From positions 1 through 64,000 of the forward strand of contig NZ_JAFKIC010000117.1 of assembly GCF_017306585.1 (NCBI RefSeq): a DNA stretch of 64,000 bases, in the 5' to 3' direction. How positions within the stretch are numbered: position 1 is the stretch's first letter; every line of letters begins with the position of its first letter. The notes under the pieces were generated by a model. That model saw only the letters and a program-made list of their open reading frames with translations. It was not told the origin of the DNA and ran no database searches. This document shows positions 15,699 to 24,818 of the stretch, in pieces. Made by a program: the position numbers and the translations under genes. Source of the DNA: Mesorhizobium sp. Its GTDB lineage: Bacteria > Pseudomonadota > Alphaproteobacteria > Rhizobiales > Rhizobiaceae.

Positions 15699-16667
15699 TC
15701 AGAGGCCGTTGTCCTTCAGGATCTTGCCGGCGTTTTCCTTGGTGACCTTCTCGGTCGGCAGCGTGATGGTCTTCTCGACCTTCTCGCCCTTGAGGAACTT
15801 GATCGCCTGGCGCAGGCCTTCCGCACCGGGAGTGACATAGGTGAAGGTTGCCGTCAGTTCGCCCTTGTTCACCATCTGGACGCCTTCATTGGGCAAGCCG
15901 TCGATACCGATGAACTTGATGTCCTTCTCGCGGCCGACATCCTTGGCGGCGAGATAGGCGCCGTAGGCCATCGGATCGTTGTGACCGTAGACGAGATCGA
16001 TCTTCTCGTTGGTCTTCAGCGCGTTGGCCATGATGTTGTAGGCCTGGTCCTGCTTCCAGTCACCCGACTGCTGGTCGAGCAGGTACTTGATGCCCGGCTC
16101 CTTGTCGGTGAATTCGTGGAAGCCGTCATGACGGTCATGCGCCGGCTGGGTGCCCATGCCGCCCCAGATCTCGACGACATTGCCCGCCGCCTTGCCCTTG
16201 CCGCCGAGCAGTTCGACGGCATATTCGCCGGCCGCGCGGCCGATCAGCGCGTTGTCGCCGCCGACGAACTGCGTGTAGTCCTTGGTGTCGACATTGCGGT
16301 CGAGCACGAAGACGGGAATCTTGGCGTCGATCGCCTGCTGGACGACGCCGGTCAGGCCGGCGGATTCCTTCGGCGACACCAGAAGCGCATCGACTTCCTG
16401 ACGGATCAGGTTCTCGACGTCGGCGACCTGCTTTTCGGTCTTGTCCTCGCCGTCGGTGATGATCAGCTCGACTTCGGGATGCTTGGCGGCTTCGGCGATG
16501 ATGTCCTTGTTGAACTGGGCGCGCCACGGCTCGATGGTGGTCACCTGCGAAAAGCCGATCTTCCACTTCTTGTCCTGGGCATAGGCATGACCGGTGGAGA
16601 GCAGCGCGGTCGTGGTCAGCAACGCCGCGCCGAATGCGGCAAGCCTGAGCATGTCACGTCGTTTCAT
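15699..16667 (-). CDS. Sugar ABC transporter substrate-binding protein (RbsB-like)
   Basis: A 322-aa periplasmic protein of the ribose/galactose-binding (PBP1) family. An N-terminal KRRDMLRLAAFGAALL segment with cleavage near AYAQ could be a Sec or Tat signal. Typical landmarks are KIGFSQVTTIEPWRAQFN, DALLVSPKESAGL, PVFVLDRNVD and IDLVYGHNDPMA. It is the last gene of the operon and starts within the permease stop (ATGA). The sugar cannot be told from sequence; ribose, galactose or a polyol are all possible. Confidence 0.88.
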   Translation of the reverse strand: MKRRDMLRLAAFGAALLTTTALLSTGHAYAQDKKWKIGFSQVTTIEPWRAQFNKDIIAEAAKHPEVELIITDGEDKTEKQVADVENLIRQEVDALLVSPKESAGLTGVVQQAIDAKIPVFVLDRNVDTKDYTQFVGGDNALIGRAAGEYAVELLGGKGKAAGNVVEIWGGMGTQPAHDRHDGFHEFTDKEPGIKYLLDQQSGDWKQDQAYNIMANALKTNEKIDLVYGHNDPMAYGAYLAAKDVGREKDIKFIGIDGLPNEGVQMVNKGELTATFTYVTPGAEGLRQAIKFLKGEKVEKTITLPTEKVTKENAGKILKDNGL

Positions 16668-17977
16668 TTCTTGTTTCCTCCGAGATTGAGAGACGGTGTC
16701 TCTTGCGACGGCCGTTTTGCCGCGGCCGTTTCCTTGTGCGCTGCGCCGGGCAGCCGCAGATAGGCGAGGAGATCCCCGGCATTGCGCTCCTGGACGAGCA
16801 CGGTGCCGATGATGATCAGCCCTTTCAGCACCAGCTGAAGGTTCGAATTGATGTTGTGGAGCTGCAATATGTTGGACAGCAGCCCGAAGATCAGCACGCC
16901 GCAGAAGGTACCGATCAGGCTGCCGCGCCCACCCATCAGGCTGGTGCCGCCGATGACGACGGCGGCGATGGCATCGAGCTCCAGCCCAGCGCCGGCATCG
17001 GGCTTGCCCTGCCGGTACTGCGCCACATAGAGCACGGCGGCGATGCCGGCGAGCAGGCCCGATATGGCATAGGTGGCGATCTTGACCCGGCCGGCGGCGA
17101 TGCCCGAGAGCCGGGCCGCTTCTTCATTGCCGCCGATGGCATAGACATAGCGGCCGAACGGCGTGAAACGCAGCACCGCGCTGTAGATGACGATGGCGCC
17201 GAGGAAGAACAGGCCGGGCATCGGAATGACGCCGAAGACCAGCGAGCGCAGCAACTCGAAATCTTCGGTGGCGTTGGAACCGGTATAAACCGGCAGCACC
17301 GCATTGTTCTGGCCGGCGGTCAGCCGGGCGATGCCGAGCGCCGTCACCATCATCGCCAGAGTGACGATGAAGGGCTGCAGCCGGCCGGCGACAATGATGA
17401 AGCCGTTGATGGCGCCGAACAGCAGGCCGACGCAGGGCGCCACCAGCAGCACGCCGAGCACGCCGAATTTCGGCTCGATCTGCGGCAGCAGGTACCAAAG
17501 CGACAGGCAGCACAGCACCACGCCGACGATCGCGGGCGCGGCCAGTCCGCGAGCATGGTCCAGCCTGATGTCGCGCCCGGCGGCGTCAGGACCGGCGCGG
17601 GATTTTTCCAGGTTGAGGAAGATGAAGCGCGTGACGACAAAGCCCAGGCAGAGCACCACAATGGCGACGGTCGGCACGCCCAGCACGACGCCCGGCGTCA
17701 CGCCCGGCACCGTCAGCAGCATGGCGCAGACCACCGAGCAGATGGCCATCAGCGAGCCGACGGAAAGGTCGATGCCGCCGGTGATGATGACCGCCGTCAT
17801 GCCGGTGGCAATCAGGCCCGTGGTCGACACCTGGCGCAGCACGTCGAGCAGGTTGCCATAGGACAGGAAGATGTTGTTGCCCTTGGAGCTGATGGGCGAA
17901 CCCAACACGCCGATCAGGAAGATGGCGATCAGGCCCCAGTAGAGCTTGGTCCGCGACAGGAGTTTCAATGCGCTCAT
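16664..17977 (-). CDS. Sugar ABC transporter permease (RbsC-like, enlarged)
   Basis: A 437-aa permease of the BPD_transp_2 family. RbsC landmarks are TTGLIATGMTAVIITGGIDL near residue 50, LFGAINGFIIVAGRLQPFIV near 205 and AVVIGGTSLMGGRGSLIGTF near 355. It is roughly 100 residues longer than ribose permeases because of an insert at about residues 95-195 with charged loop and extra hydrophobic segments. A Lys/Pro-rich tail follows. The ATG at 17977 overlaps the ATPase stop by four bases. Confidence 0.88.
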   Translation of the reverse strand: MSALKLLSRTKLYWGLIAIFLIGVLGSPISSKGNNIFLSYGNLLDVLRQVSTTGLIATGMTAVIITGGIDLSVGSLMAICSVVCAMLLTVPGVTPGVVLGVPTVAIVVLCLGFVVTRFIFLNLEKSRAGPDAAGRDIRLDHARGLAAPAIVGVVLCCLSLWYLLPQIEPKFGVLGVLLVAPCVGLLFGAINGFIIVAGRLQPFIVTLAMMVTALGIARLTAGQNNAVLPVYTGSNATEDFELLRSLVFGVIPMPGLFFLGAIVIYSAVLRFTPFGRYVYAIGGNEEAARLSGIAAGRVKIATYAISGLLAGIAAVLYVAQYRQGKPDAGAGLELDAIAAVVIGGTSLMGGRGSLIGTFCGVLIFGLLSNILQLHNINSNLQLVLKGLIIIGTVLVQERNAGDLLAYLRLPGAAHKETAAAKRPSQETPSLNLGGNKK

Positions 17978-19560
17978 GCGGCTGGTCTCGAAAGGGTCCG
18001 GCGGGGCGCGGCAAGCCGCATGACGGCCTCCTCGCTCGCCGCGTCGCGGGACAGGATGCCGGTCTGGCGGCCGTCGGCCATCACCAGGATGCGGTCGGAA
18101 AGATGCAGCAGTTCCGGCAGTTCGGAACTGATGACGGCAATGGCCAGCCCGTCGCGCGCCAGTTGGAAGATGAGGTCGTAGATTTCGCGCTTGGCACCGA
18201 CATCGATGCCGCGTGTCGGCTCGTCGAGCAAAAGCACGCGCGGCCTTGTCGCCAGCCACTTGCCGATGACGACCTTCTGCTGATTGCCGCCCGACAGCGT
18301 GCCGGCCGGCTGGTCGATGCCCTGGCAGCGTATGCCGAGCGCCTTGACGGCCTGCCGCGCCAGCCCTTCTTCGCCCGCCAGCGAGCGGATGCCGAAGCGC
18401 GCCAGCGACCCGACCAGCGGCAACGCCACATTGTCGGTAATCGAGGCCTGCAGATGCAGGCCTTGCGTCTTGCGGTCCTCGGTGACGAGCGCGATGCCCA
18501 GCCGCCTGGCGTCGCGCGGCGAGCGGATGTCCACGATGTGGCCGTCGAGCCGAATCTCACCGCCGGCGCGGCCATCGCCCGAGCCGAAGATCGCTTCCAT
18601 GATCTCGGTGCGGCCAGAGCCCAGCAGACCGCCAATGCCGAGGATTTCGCCGGCGGCCAGATCGAAGCTCACGCCTTCGATCACCGGGCGCCAGCCCTGG
18701 CGGTCGGGCTTCGACAACGACAGGCCGCTGACGGAAAGCACCGTCCCGCCGCCGGACGCCCGCTCGCCTTGGGAGGATGCGAGCAGGTCCCGTCCGACCA
18801 TGGCCGAGATGATGGCATTCTCGTCGAGTTCGCTCATCGGCCGCGTCAGCACGTGGCGCCCGTCGCGAAACACGGTGACGCGGCTGGCCAGATGCATCAC
18901 CTCGTCGATCCGATGCGAGATGTAGACGATGGCGACACCGCTTTCGGAGAGCTGGCCGATAATACGGAACAGCCGCTGGCACTCGGCCGGCGACAGCGCC
19001 GAGGTCGGCTCGTCCATGATCAGGATGCGCGCCGACATCGACAGCGCCTTGGCGATCTCGACAAGCTGCTGTTCGCCAACCCGCAAGGCGCCGACGCGCG
19101 CGTCGGGATCAAGCTCGATGCCGAGCCGCTGCAAAAGCGCGCTCGCCGCGCGGCTGCTCGCCTTGCGGTCGACGATCAGGCCGGCGATCAGCTTCTCACG
19201 GCCGAGGAAGATGTTGTCGGCGACGCTCAGTTCCGGCACCAAGTTGAGCTCCTGGTGGATGATGGCGATGCCGGCGTCCTCGGCGTCGCGTACGCCGGCG
19301 AAGCTGACCGGGCGGCCGTCGATGCTGACCGTTCCTTCGTAACCCGTGTAGACGCCGGAAAGGATCTTCATCAGCGTCGACTTGCCGGCGCCGTTCTCGC
19401 CCATCAGCGCATGGACCTCGCCGCGCCGCAGGTCGAAACCGACATCAGACAGCGCCACGATGCCGCCGAAGCTCTTGGAAATATGCCGCGCGCTCAGGAC
19501 GGTGTCCGAACGCTCCGATGCCGCATCGCGGGTCGAGGAAAGGGAACTGCGCTGCTCCAT
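17974..19560 (-). CDS. Sugar ABC transporter ATP-binding protein (RbsA-like, two ABC domains)
   Basis: A 528-aa ATPase with two tandem cassettes, as usual for the ribose/galactose class. The first has Walker A MGENGAGKSTLMK and Walker B ILIMDEPTSAL. The second has the expected degenerate GGLLGSGRTE, with signature LSGGNQQKV and LLLDEPTRGID. It is the first gene of the operon and lies divergent from the LacI regulator across 171 bases containing two operators. Confidence 0.9.
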   Translation of the reverse strand: MEQRSSLSSTRDAASERSDTVLSARHISKSFGGIVALSDVGFDLRRGEVHALMGENGAGKSTLMKILSGVYTGYEGTVSIDGRPVSFAGVRDAEDAGIAIIHQELNLVPELSVADNIFLGREKLIAGLIVDRKASSRAASALLQRLGIELDPDARVGALRVGEQQLVEIAKALSMSARILIMDEPTSALSPAECQRLFRIIGQLSESGVAIVYISHRIDEVMHLASRVTVFRDGRHVLTRPMSELDENAIISAMVGRDLLASSQGERASGGGTVLSVSGLSLSKPDRQGWRPVIEGVSFDLAAGEILGIGGLLGSGRTEIMEAIFGSGDGRAGGEIRLDGHIVDIRSPRDARRLGIALVTEDRKTQGLHLQASITDNVALPLVGSLARFGIRSLAGEEGLARQAVKALGIRCQGIDQPAGTLSGGNQQKVVIGKWLATRPRVLLLDEPTRGIDVGAKREIYDLIFQLARDGLAIAVISSELPELLHLSDRILVMADGRQTGILSRDAASEEAVMRLAAPRRTLSRPAA

Positions 19561-19610
19561 GACAATCGCGGCCTCCCTTCCGTCTTTGTCAGCGTCCCAA
19601 ACGCTAATCT

Positions 19611-19727
19611 AAACGTTTCGATCCTGTCAAGCCGATATAGGGTAACGCTGGTTTGACGCATTTCAATTCTTGCCTAGAAAGGCAGGATTCCGTAGGTATT
19701 GGGAATACGGGATGACGAAACGTTTCG
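19611..19727. promoter_or_regulatory. Two LacI-type operators between divergent sugar genes
   Basis: AAACGTTT is found at 19611-19618, extended to AAACGTTTCG, and the 12-bp perfect palindrome CGAAACGTTTCG is at 19716-19727. Their centres are 107 bp apart, near ten helical turns, which suits DNA looping. One lies upstream of the ATPase gene, the other directly before the regulator start, so repression and autoregulation by the adjacent LacI protein are expected. Confidence 0.75.
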
Positions 19728-19731
19728 AAAA

Positions 19732-20799
19732 ATGACAGTGTCCGGGCCAAGAAAACAGCGAAAATCCACCGCTCCCACCATGCTTCACGTCGCCGAAGCG
19801 GCGCGTGTTTCGGTCGCTACCGTTTCAGCCCTGATCAACGGCACGGCGACCGTCAGCCCCGAGCTCAGCGCCCGTATAGAGCAGGCGATCCGCGACATCG
19901 GCTACAAGCGCAATGCGATCGCGCGCAGCTTGAAGATGGGCACGACGCGCACCATCGGCCTGACAGTGCCGCACATCACCAATCCGTTCTTCACCGATGT
20001 CGTCTCGGTCATCCAGCAGGCCTTCGACCGGGCCGGCTATGCCGTCATGCTGTGCTGCACGGACGAGGACCTGAACACCCAGGACGACCAGATCAGGCTC
20101 CTGCTCGACCGCATGGTCGACGGGCTGATCGTGGCGCGCGTCGGCGACGGCGCGCTGCTCAGGGGGATCGTCGAGGACGCCAACGTGCCGGTGGTGCTGC
20201 TCGACCGCACTCTGGAAGGCGTGGACACAGACGCGGTCGTGCTCGACAACCAGAGCGCGGTGTTCGACGCCATCACCTACCTGATCAATCTCGGCCACCG
20301 GCGCATCGCCTATATCACCGGTACTTCAGATATCTCGACCATGGGCGACCGCATGGCCGGATATCGCGAGGCGCTTCAGGCCGCCGGCCTGCCGGTGAGC
20401 CCGGAGCTGATCCGCTCCGGCAATTTTCATGAGATCGACGGCTACAACGCCACCATGCAACTGCTGTCGCTGCACGAGCGGCCGAGCGCGATCTTCTCGG
20501 CCAACAACCCGATGGTGATCGGCACGATGAAGGCGATCCGCGATATCGGCCTGTCCTGCCCGGAAGACATTTCCGTCGCCTGTTTCGACGATTTTCCCTG
20601 GTCCGACGTGTTCCAGCCGCAGCTAACCACCGTGGCGCAACCGGTGCAGGCGATCGGCGAACAGGCCGCCAATCTGCTGCTCGACCGCCTGGCGGGCAAC
20701 CGCGACGCGCCGCCGCGCAAGCTGGTGCTCAAGGGCCGGCTGATGATCCGCAATTCGTGCCGGCCGCTGGGCGCGGTCGTGCAGGGCGTGACCGCTTAA
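19732..20799 (+). CDS. LacI family transcriptional regulator
   Basis: A 355-aa regulator. The N-terminal helix-turn-helix reads MLHVAEAARVSVATVSALIN, followed by the hinge region KRNAIARSLKMGTTRTIGL and a periplasmic-binding-protein-like sensor domain (CPEDISVACFDDFPWSDVF near the end). The start is uncertain: no good ribosome site precedes 19732, and an operator ends four bases before it. TTG 19699 or ATG 19780 are alternatives. The stop overlaps the convergent phosphatase stop in the shared bases TTAA. Confidence 0.88.
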   Translation: MTVSGPRKQRKSTAPTMLHVAEAARVSVATVSALINGTATVSPELSARIEQAIRDIGYKRNAIARSLKMGTTRTIGLTVPHITNPFFTDVVSVIQQAFDRAGYAVMLCCTDEDLNTQDDQIRLLLDRMVDGLIVARVGDGALLRGIVEDANVPVVLLDRTLEGVDTDAVVLDNQSAVFDAITYLINLGHRRIAYITGTSDISTMGDRMAGYREALQAAGLPVSPELIRSGNFHEIDGYNATMQLLSLHERPSAIFSANNPMVIGTMKAIRDIGLSCPEDISVACFDDFPWSDVFQPQLTTVAQPVQAIGEQAANLLLDRLAGNRDAPPRKLVLKGRLMIRNSCRPLGAVVQGVTA

Positions 20800-21590
20800 G
20801 CCGGGAACACATCCGAGCAGAGTGCCTGCAGCTTCGAAAAGACGTCCTTGCCGCCCGTGATGACCTGTGTCCCGCTCCGCAGCACCGTCTTGCGATCCGC
20901 CTTCAGAACGGTGCCGCCGGCCTCCTCGATCAGCAGCATCCCGGCCAGGCAGTCCCAGGCGTTCATGTGTTCCTCGACATAGCCAAGCAGGCGGCCCGAG
21001 GCGACATAGGCGAGCATCAGGGCGCCTGAGGCGTTGCGGAAGAAGACACCGCCTTCGGCAAGGATTTTCTTGATCAGCACGGCGATGTTTTCCGCCTCGG
21101 CCCGGTTCGAGAAACCGGTGCCCACCGAGCCTTCTTCCAGGCTGGTCGCAGCACTTGTCCTGATCGGCCTGCCGTTGACGAAGGCGCCGCCGCCGAGCCT
21201 GCCGTGAAACGTCTCAGAGGTCGACGGCTCATGGATGACGCCGGCGACCGTCTCTCCGTCCCGGGCGCATGCGATCACCACGCACCAGGCGGGAATGCCG
21301 CGCACGAAATTGGCGGTGCCGTCGATGGGATCGATGACCCAGTCATAGCCTGTGGCGCCGGCCACCGACGCATGTTCCTCGCCGACGATGCCGTCCTGCG
21401 GATAATCGGCGGCGATTGCCGCGCGGATGAAGAGCTCAACCTCGCGATCGGCCTGCGAGACCAGGTCCTGATGGCCCTTGCTCTCTATGGTCAGGCTTTC
21501 CAGGTCGCGGAAATATTTCAGGCCGAGTTCGCCGGCGCGGCGCGCCAGTTCGATCGCAAACTGTTCGCGTCTGTCGATATCATCTGTCAC
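20796..21590 (-). CDS. Inositol monophosphatase family protein
   Basis: A 264-aa Mg-dependent phosphatase of the IMPase/SuhB/HisN superfamily. Metal-binding motifs are visible: DGIVGEEHA (Glu), DPIDGTANF (Asp-Ile-Asp-Gly-Thr) and NAWDCLAGMLLIEEAGG. It starts with GTG, and no in-frame ATG lies nearby. Substrates in the family include inositol phosphate, histidinol phosphate and PAP. The converging sugar regulator may hint at a sugar-phosphate, but no operon link exists. Confidence 0.85.
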   Translation of the reverse strand: MTDDIDRREQFAIELARRAGELGLKYFRDLESLTIESKGHQDLVSQADREVELFIRAAIAADYPQDGIVGEEHASVAGATGYDWVIDPIDGTANFVRGIPAWCVVIACARDGETVAGVIHEPSTSETFHGRLGGGAFVNGRPIRTSAATSLEEGSVGTGFSNRAEAENIAVLIKKILAEGGVFFRNASGALMLAYVASGRLLGYVEEHMNAWDCLAGMLLIEEAGGTVLKADRKTVLRSGTQVITGGKDVFSKLQALCSDVFPA

Positions 21591-21671
21591 GGAAGGCTCG
21601 CTCTTGCCTGGAGATGCCCCGCCTTTAGCAGAGCATCGATGTCCGCAAAAGCATTTGTCGGCGGATAAATT

Positions 21672-22673
21672 TCAGGCCGCCCGAGACAGCGATTCGTGAG
21701 CCTCGGCAAGGATCTCGAACGACCGCACGCGGGCGGCGTGATCCGATATCTGAGCCGTGACCATCAGCTCGTCGGCGCCGGTGCGGCGCACAAAGGCATC
21801 GATGCCCTGACGGACGGTTTCTGGAGATCCGACGACGGCGCAGGACAGCGCCTGGCCGAGCATGGTTTTGGCCATCGGATCGAGATCGCGCTCATAATTC
21901 TCCACCGGCGGCGGCAATTTTCCGGGCCTTCCGGTGCGCAGGTTGACGAAGGCCTGCTGCAGCGAGGTGAACAGCAGCCGCGCCTCGGCATCGGTGGGTG
22001 CGGCAAAGACATTAAGGCCGAGCATGACATGCGGCTTGTCGAGCTGCTCCGACGGCTGGAAGCGCGAGCGGTAGATGTCCAGCGCGTGATCAAGCTCGGC
22101 CGGCGCGAAATGCGAGGCGAAGGCATAGGGCAGGCCGAGCATTGCAGCGAGCTGCGCGCCATAGAGGCTGGAGCCAAGTATCCAGATCGGCACCGTCTGG
22201 CCTTCGCCGGGCACCGCCCTGAGACGCTGGCCTTCCTCCGCAGGGAGGAAATAGCCCATCAGCTCGACGACATCCTGCGGGAAATTGTCGACGCCGGCCT
22301 CGAGGTTGCGGCGCAGGGCGCGCGCGGTGTTCATGTCGGTGCCCGGCGCACGGCCGAGCCCGAGATCGATACGGCCCGGAAACAGGGCGGCCAGCGTGCC
22401 GAACTGCTCGGCAATGACCAGCGGCGCATGGTTGGGCAGCATGATGCCGCCGGCGCCGACGCGGATGGTTTTGGTGCCGCCCGCAACATGGGCGATGACG
22501 ACGGATGTTGCGGCGCTCGCAATGCCCGGCATGTTGTGGTGCTCGGCCAGCCAGTAGCGCTTGTAGCCCAGGCGCTCGGCATGGCGGGCGAGATCGAGCG
22601 AGTTGGCCAGCGACTGCGAGGCATCGCTGCCCTCGACGATCGGCGACAGGTCGAGAACGGACAGTTCGGTCAT
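21672..22673 (-). CDS. LLM class flavin-dependent oxidoreductase
   Basis: A 333-aa luciferase-like monooxygenase. Recognisable are [40 protein letters not shown] and [14 protein letters not shown], the FMN-binding strands of the TIM barrel in the 'group 1 hypothetical' branch. It starts within the stop of the arylamine N-acetyltransferase gene (ATGA), so the two are co-translated. The substrate is unknown. Confidence 0.88.
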   Translation of the reverse strand: MTELSVLDLSPIVEGSDASQSLANSLDLARHAERLGYKRYWLAEHHNMPGIASAATSVVIAHVAGGTKTIRVGAGGIMLPNHAPLVIAEQFGTLAALFPGRIDLGLGRAPGTDMNTARALRRNLEAGVDNFPQDVVELMGYFLPAEEGQRLRAVPGEGQTVPIWILGSSLYGAQLAAMLGLPYAFASHFAPAELDHALDIYRSRFQPSEQLDKPHVMLGLNVFAAPTDAEARLLFTSLQQAFVNLRTGRPGKLPPPVENYERDLDPMAKTMLGQALSCAVVGSPETVRQGIDAFVRRTGADELMVTAQISDHAARVRSFEILAEAHESLSRAA

Positions 22674-23503
22674 GTATTGGTCTCCACGATATGCTTTTCG
22701 CGCGCCCTGGCCTCAAAGGCGGGGCGGTCGGGAATGATGATGCCGAGTTCGCCTTCCAGCGTGTCGGCAAGGTCGGCGGCGGTAGCCAGATCCTTTTGTT
22801 CGGTGCGCCCGCCAAGGTGATGAATCGACAGGCGATTGCCGCGCAGGGCATAGCGCCGGTCGGGCGCGGCGCGGGCGGCCACGATCGTGTTCAGGAAATG
22901 CGATGTCGGGCTGGTCGACAGGAAGTAGTTGGTGACGGAATAGTCGATCTCGTATTGCGGCTGCAGATCGAAGCGGTAGAGCGAGCGCCAGTCGCCGCCG
23001 ATGGCCGCCTGCAGCCGGAAATGATCGTCCGTCTCGACGATGCGGAACGTCTCGTGCGGGGTTTTTTGTTCCCGGCCGGGCTTCAGGAGCAGCGGCGCCG
23101 TCAGCGTCAGGCCGCCGAAGCCGACATCGGCGATGTATGTCTGGCCGCCGATCTCTACGCGCAAAAGCATATGGCCACGCGCGGTGATGGCGTCGTCAGG
23201 CTGCCCCCAAAGCACACGCGCGGCGAGCCCGCCAACCTTAAAACCAAGCGCCTTCAGCGCATGCATGAAGAGGAGGTTGTGCTCGAAGCAATAGCCGCCA
23301 CGGCCGCCCGTGATGATCTTGTCCTGCAGTGCAGCAAGGTCCAGCCGGACCGGGCGGCCTAGGAATGGATCGATGTTCTCGAAGGGAATTGCCTGCGGGT
23401 GGAGGAAATGAAGCGTCTTCAACGTGTCCAGCGACGCATCCCTGGAGCCGGCGTGGCCGATGCGGCTGAAATAGGCGTCGAGATCAAGGGAAACATCGGT
23501 CAT
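22670..23503 (-). CDS. Arylamine N-acetyltransferase
   Basis: A 277-aa NAT enzyme that moves acetyl from acetyl-CoA to aromatic amines and hydrazines by a thiol ping-pong mechanism. The catalytic triad is present: Cys72 in [11 protein letters not shown], His111 in ARGHMLL and Asp126 in YIADVGFGG. The ATG at 23503 is preferred to the GTG three codons upstream. Coupling to the flavin oxidoreductase suggests a two-step xenobiotic or aromatic amine modification. Confidence 0.92.
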   Translation of the reverse strand: MTDVSLDLDAYFSRIGHAGSRDASLDTLKTLHFLHPQAIPFENIDPFLGRPVRLDLAALQDKIITGGRGGYCFEHNLLFMHALKALGFKVGGLAARVLWGQPDDAITARGHMLLRVEIGGQTYIADVGFGGLTLTAPLLLKPGREQKTPHETFRIVETDDHFRLQAAIGGDWRSLYRFDLQPQYEIDYSVTNYFLSTSPTSHFLNTIVAARAAPDRRYALRGNRLSIHHLGGRTEQKDLATAADLADTLEGELGIIIPDRPAFEARAREKHIVETNT

Positions 23504-23572
23504 CAGGGGCACCGGTCGTCGATGCGCTCGATATAGGCATGCACCCCGCGCGCCGCAAATGCCGGCCGGCGA

Positions 23573-24736
23573 TTACGCGGAAGCCTTGCCGGCCTCCTCC
23601 GGCGTTTCCTCGTCAACGACCGACGCATGCTGCGCCAGGAAGTTGCCGACGTGGCTGAGGCCTTCGAAATGGTCGCAGAAGACCTTGATGACGACCAGCA
23701 GCGGCACCGCCATGAGAGCGCCGACGAAGCCCCAGAGCCATGACCAGAAGGCGATGGCGATGAAGATCGCGACGGCATTGATCTCGAGGCGCCTGCCCAC
23801 CACCATCGGCGTCACGAACTGGCCCTCGACGATATCGCACAAAAGCACGAAGCCGGGCGCGAGCAATGCGTAGGAGATCGTGTCGAAGCTGATCAGCGAA
23901 ATGACCGCGACCAGCACGATCGTCATCAGCGCGCCGACATAGGGCAGGAAATTCAGGAGCGCCGCCGCAGCGCCCCAGACCAGCGGATTGGGCACGCCAA
24001 GCGCCCACAAACCGAGGCCGATGACTGTCCCAAGCCCGGCATTGATGACGGCGACCGTCAGAAGATAATGCGAGATTTCGCGTTCGACATCGTAAACAAC
24101 GCGAAGCGCCCGTTTCTTCTGGCTGAGACTGGCGAAGGACTGGATGATCTTCTCATAAAAGAGCGTGCCCGAAGCGAGCAGGAACAGCGACAGCACGAAG
24201 ACGATGGTTATGCTGGTGCCGGCATCGACCAGATTGCTCGCGGCCGTCGACAGGATACCCGATGGCGCCACCGCCACTTTCTGCACCCCTGGCTCCTGGG
24301 AAGTCTCGGTCATCGCTTCGAGCTGATGCGAAAGATCTATGATCTTGGCCAGCGGCCGTTTGAACTGCGCCAACCGTTCCGTAAGCTGCTGGCCGATCGA
24401 CGACGTGTTGTTCATCAGATCGATGATCGGTCCGCTGAGCAGATAGCCGGCGCTGGCGAAGATGAAGATCGACAGCATCACCAGAAGCGTCGCCGATACG
24501 ACTTCGGGAATGCCGCGCTTGCGCAGGAAGCGCACGATCGGCGTCAGGGTCAACGCCAGCAGGAAGGCAAGCATCACCGGCATGAAGAAGGCGCGGCCGA
24601 AATAGAGCGCGGCCGTCGCCATGAAGAGAAAGATGCCGATCACCAACGAGCGCATGAGCCTGATGTCGGCGCGCGCATTTGCACGCGGGTCTGGCTCGGC
24701 AACGGCGGCTCCCGACGCGATCGGTTCGGCTTTCAT
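23573..24736 (-). CDS. AI-2E family transporter
   Basis: A 387-aa membrane protein of the AI-2E/PerM family with about eight hydrophobic segments: two near the N-terminus, one at PVMLAFLLALTLTPIV, a soluble middle with amphipathic helices, and a C-terminal group ending in WSWLWGFVGALMAVPLLVVI. The ATG at 24736 has GAGGGA five bases upstream. Despite the name, family members mostly export small molecules or act as ion antiporters, and the ligand here is unknown. Confidence 0.87.
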   Translation of the reverse strand: MKAEPIASGAAVAEPDPRANARADIRLMRSLVIGIFLFMATAALYFGRAFFMPVMLAFLLALTLTPIVRFLRKRGIPEVVSATLLVMLSIFIFASAGYLLSGPIIDLMNNTSSIGQQLTERLAQFKRPLAKIIDLSHQLEAMTETSQEPGVQKVAVAPSGILSTAASNLVDAGTSITIVFVLSLFLLASGTLFYEKIIQSFASLSQKKRALRVVYDVEREISHYLLTVAVINAGLGTVIGLGLWALGVPNPLVWGAAAALLNFLPYVGALMTIVLVAVISLISFDTISYALLAPGFVLLCDIVEGQFVTPMVVGRRLEINAVAIFIAIAFWSWLWGFVGALMAVPLLVVIKVFCDHFEGLSHVGNFLAQHASVVDEETPEEAGKASA

Positions 24737-24818
24737 TTTTCCCTCAAGCACCGCAACCGGTGCAAACTTTGGGGGAAACGTCCGCGCCCCGGCAAAGTTC
24801 CGTCAGGGGCCGGCTTGC

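Noticed and set aside
17968-19656. A 562-codon open frame antisense to the sugar ATPase gene, and similar long antisense frames such as 8099-9535 opposite the hydroxylase and 43237-45276 opposite the GMC gene
   Set aside because: They are codon-position shadows of high-GC genes, with Arg/Ala/Gly/His-rich low-complexity translations, no domain motifs and no ribosome sites. The opposite strand carries clear families.
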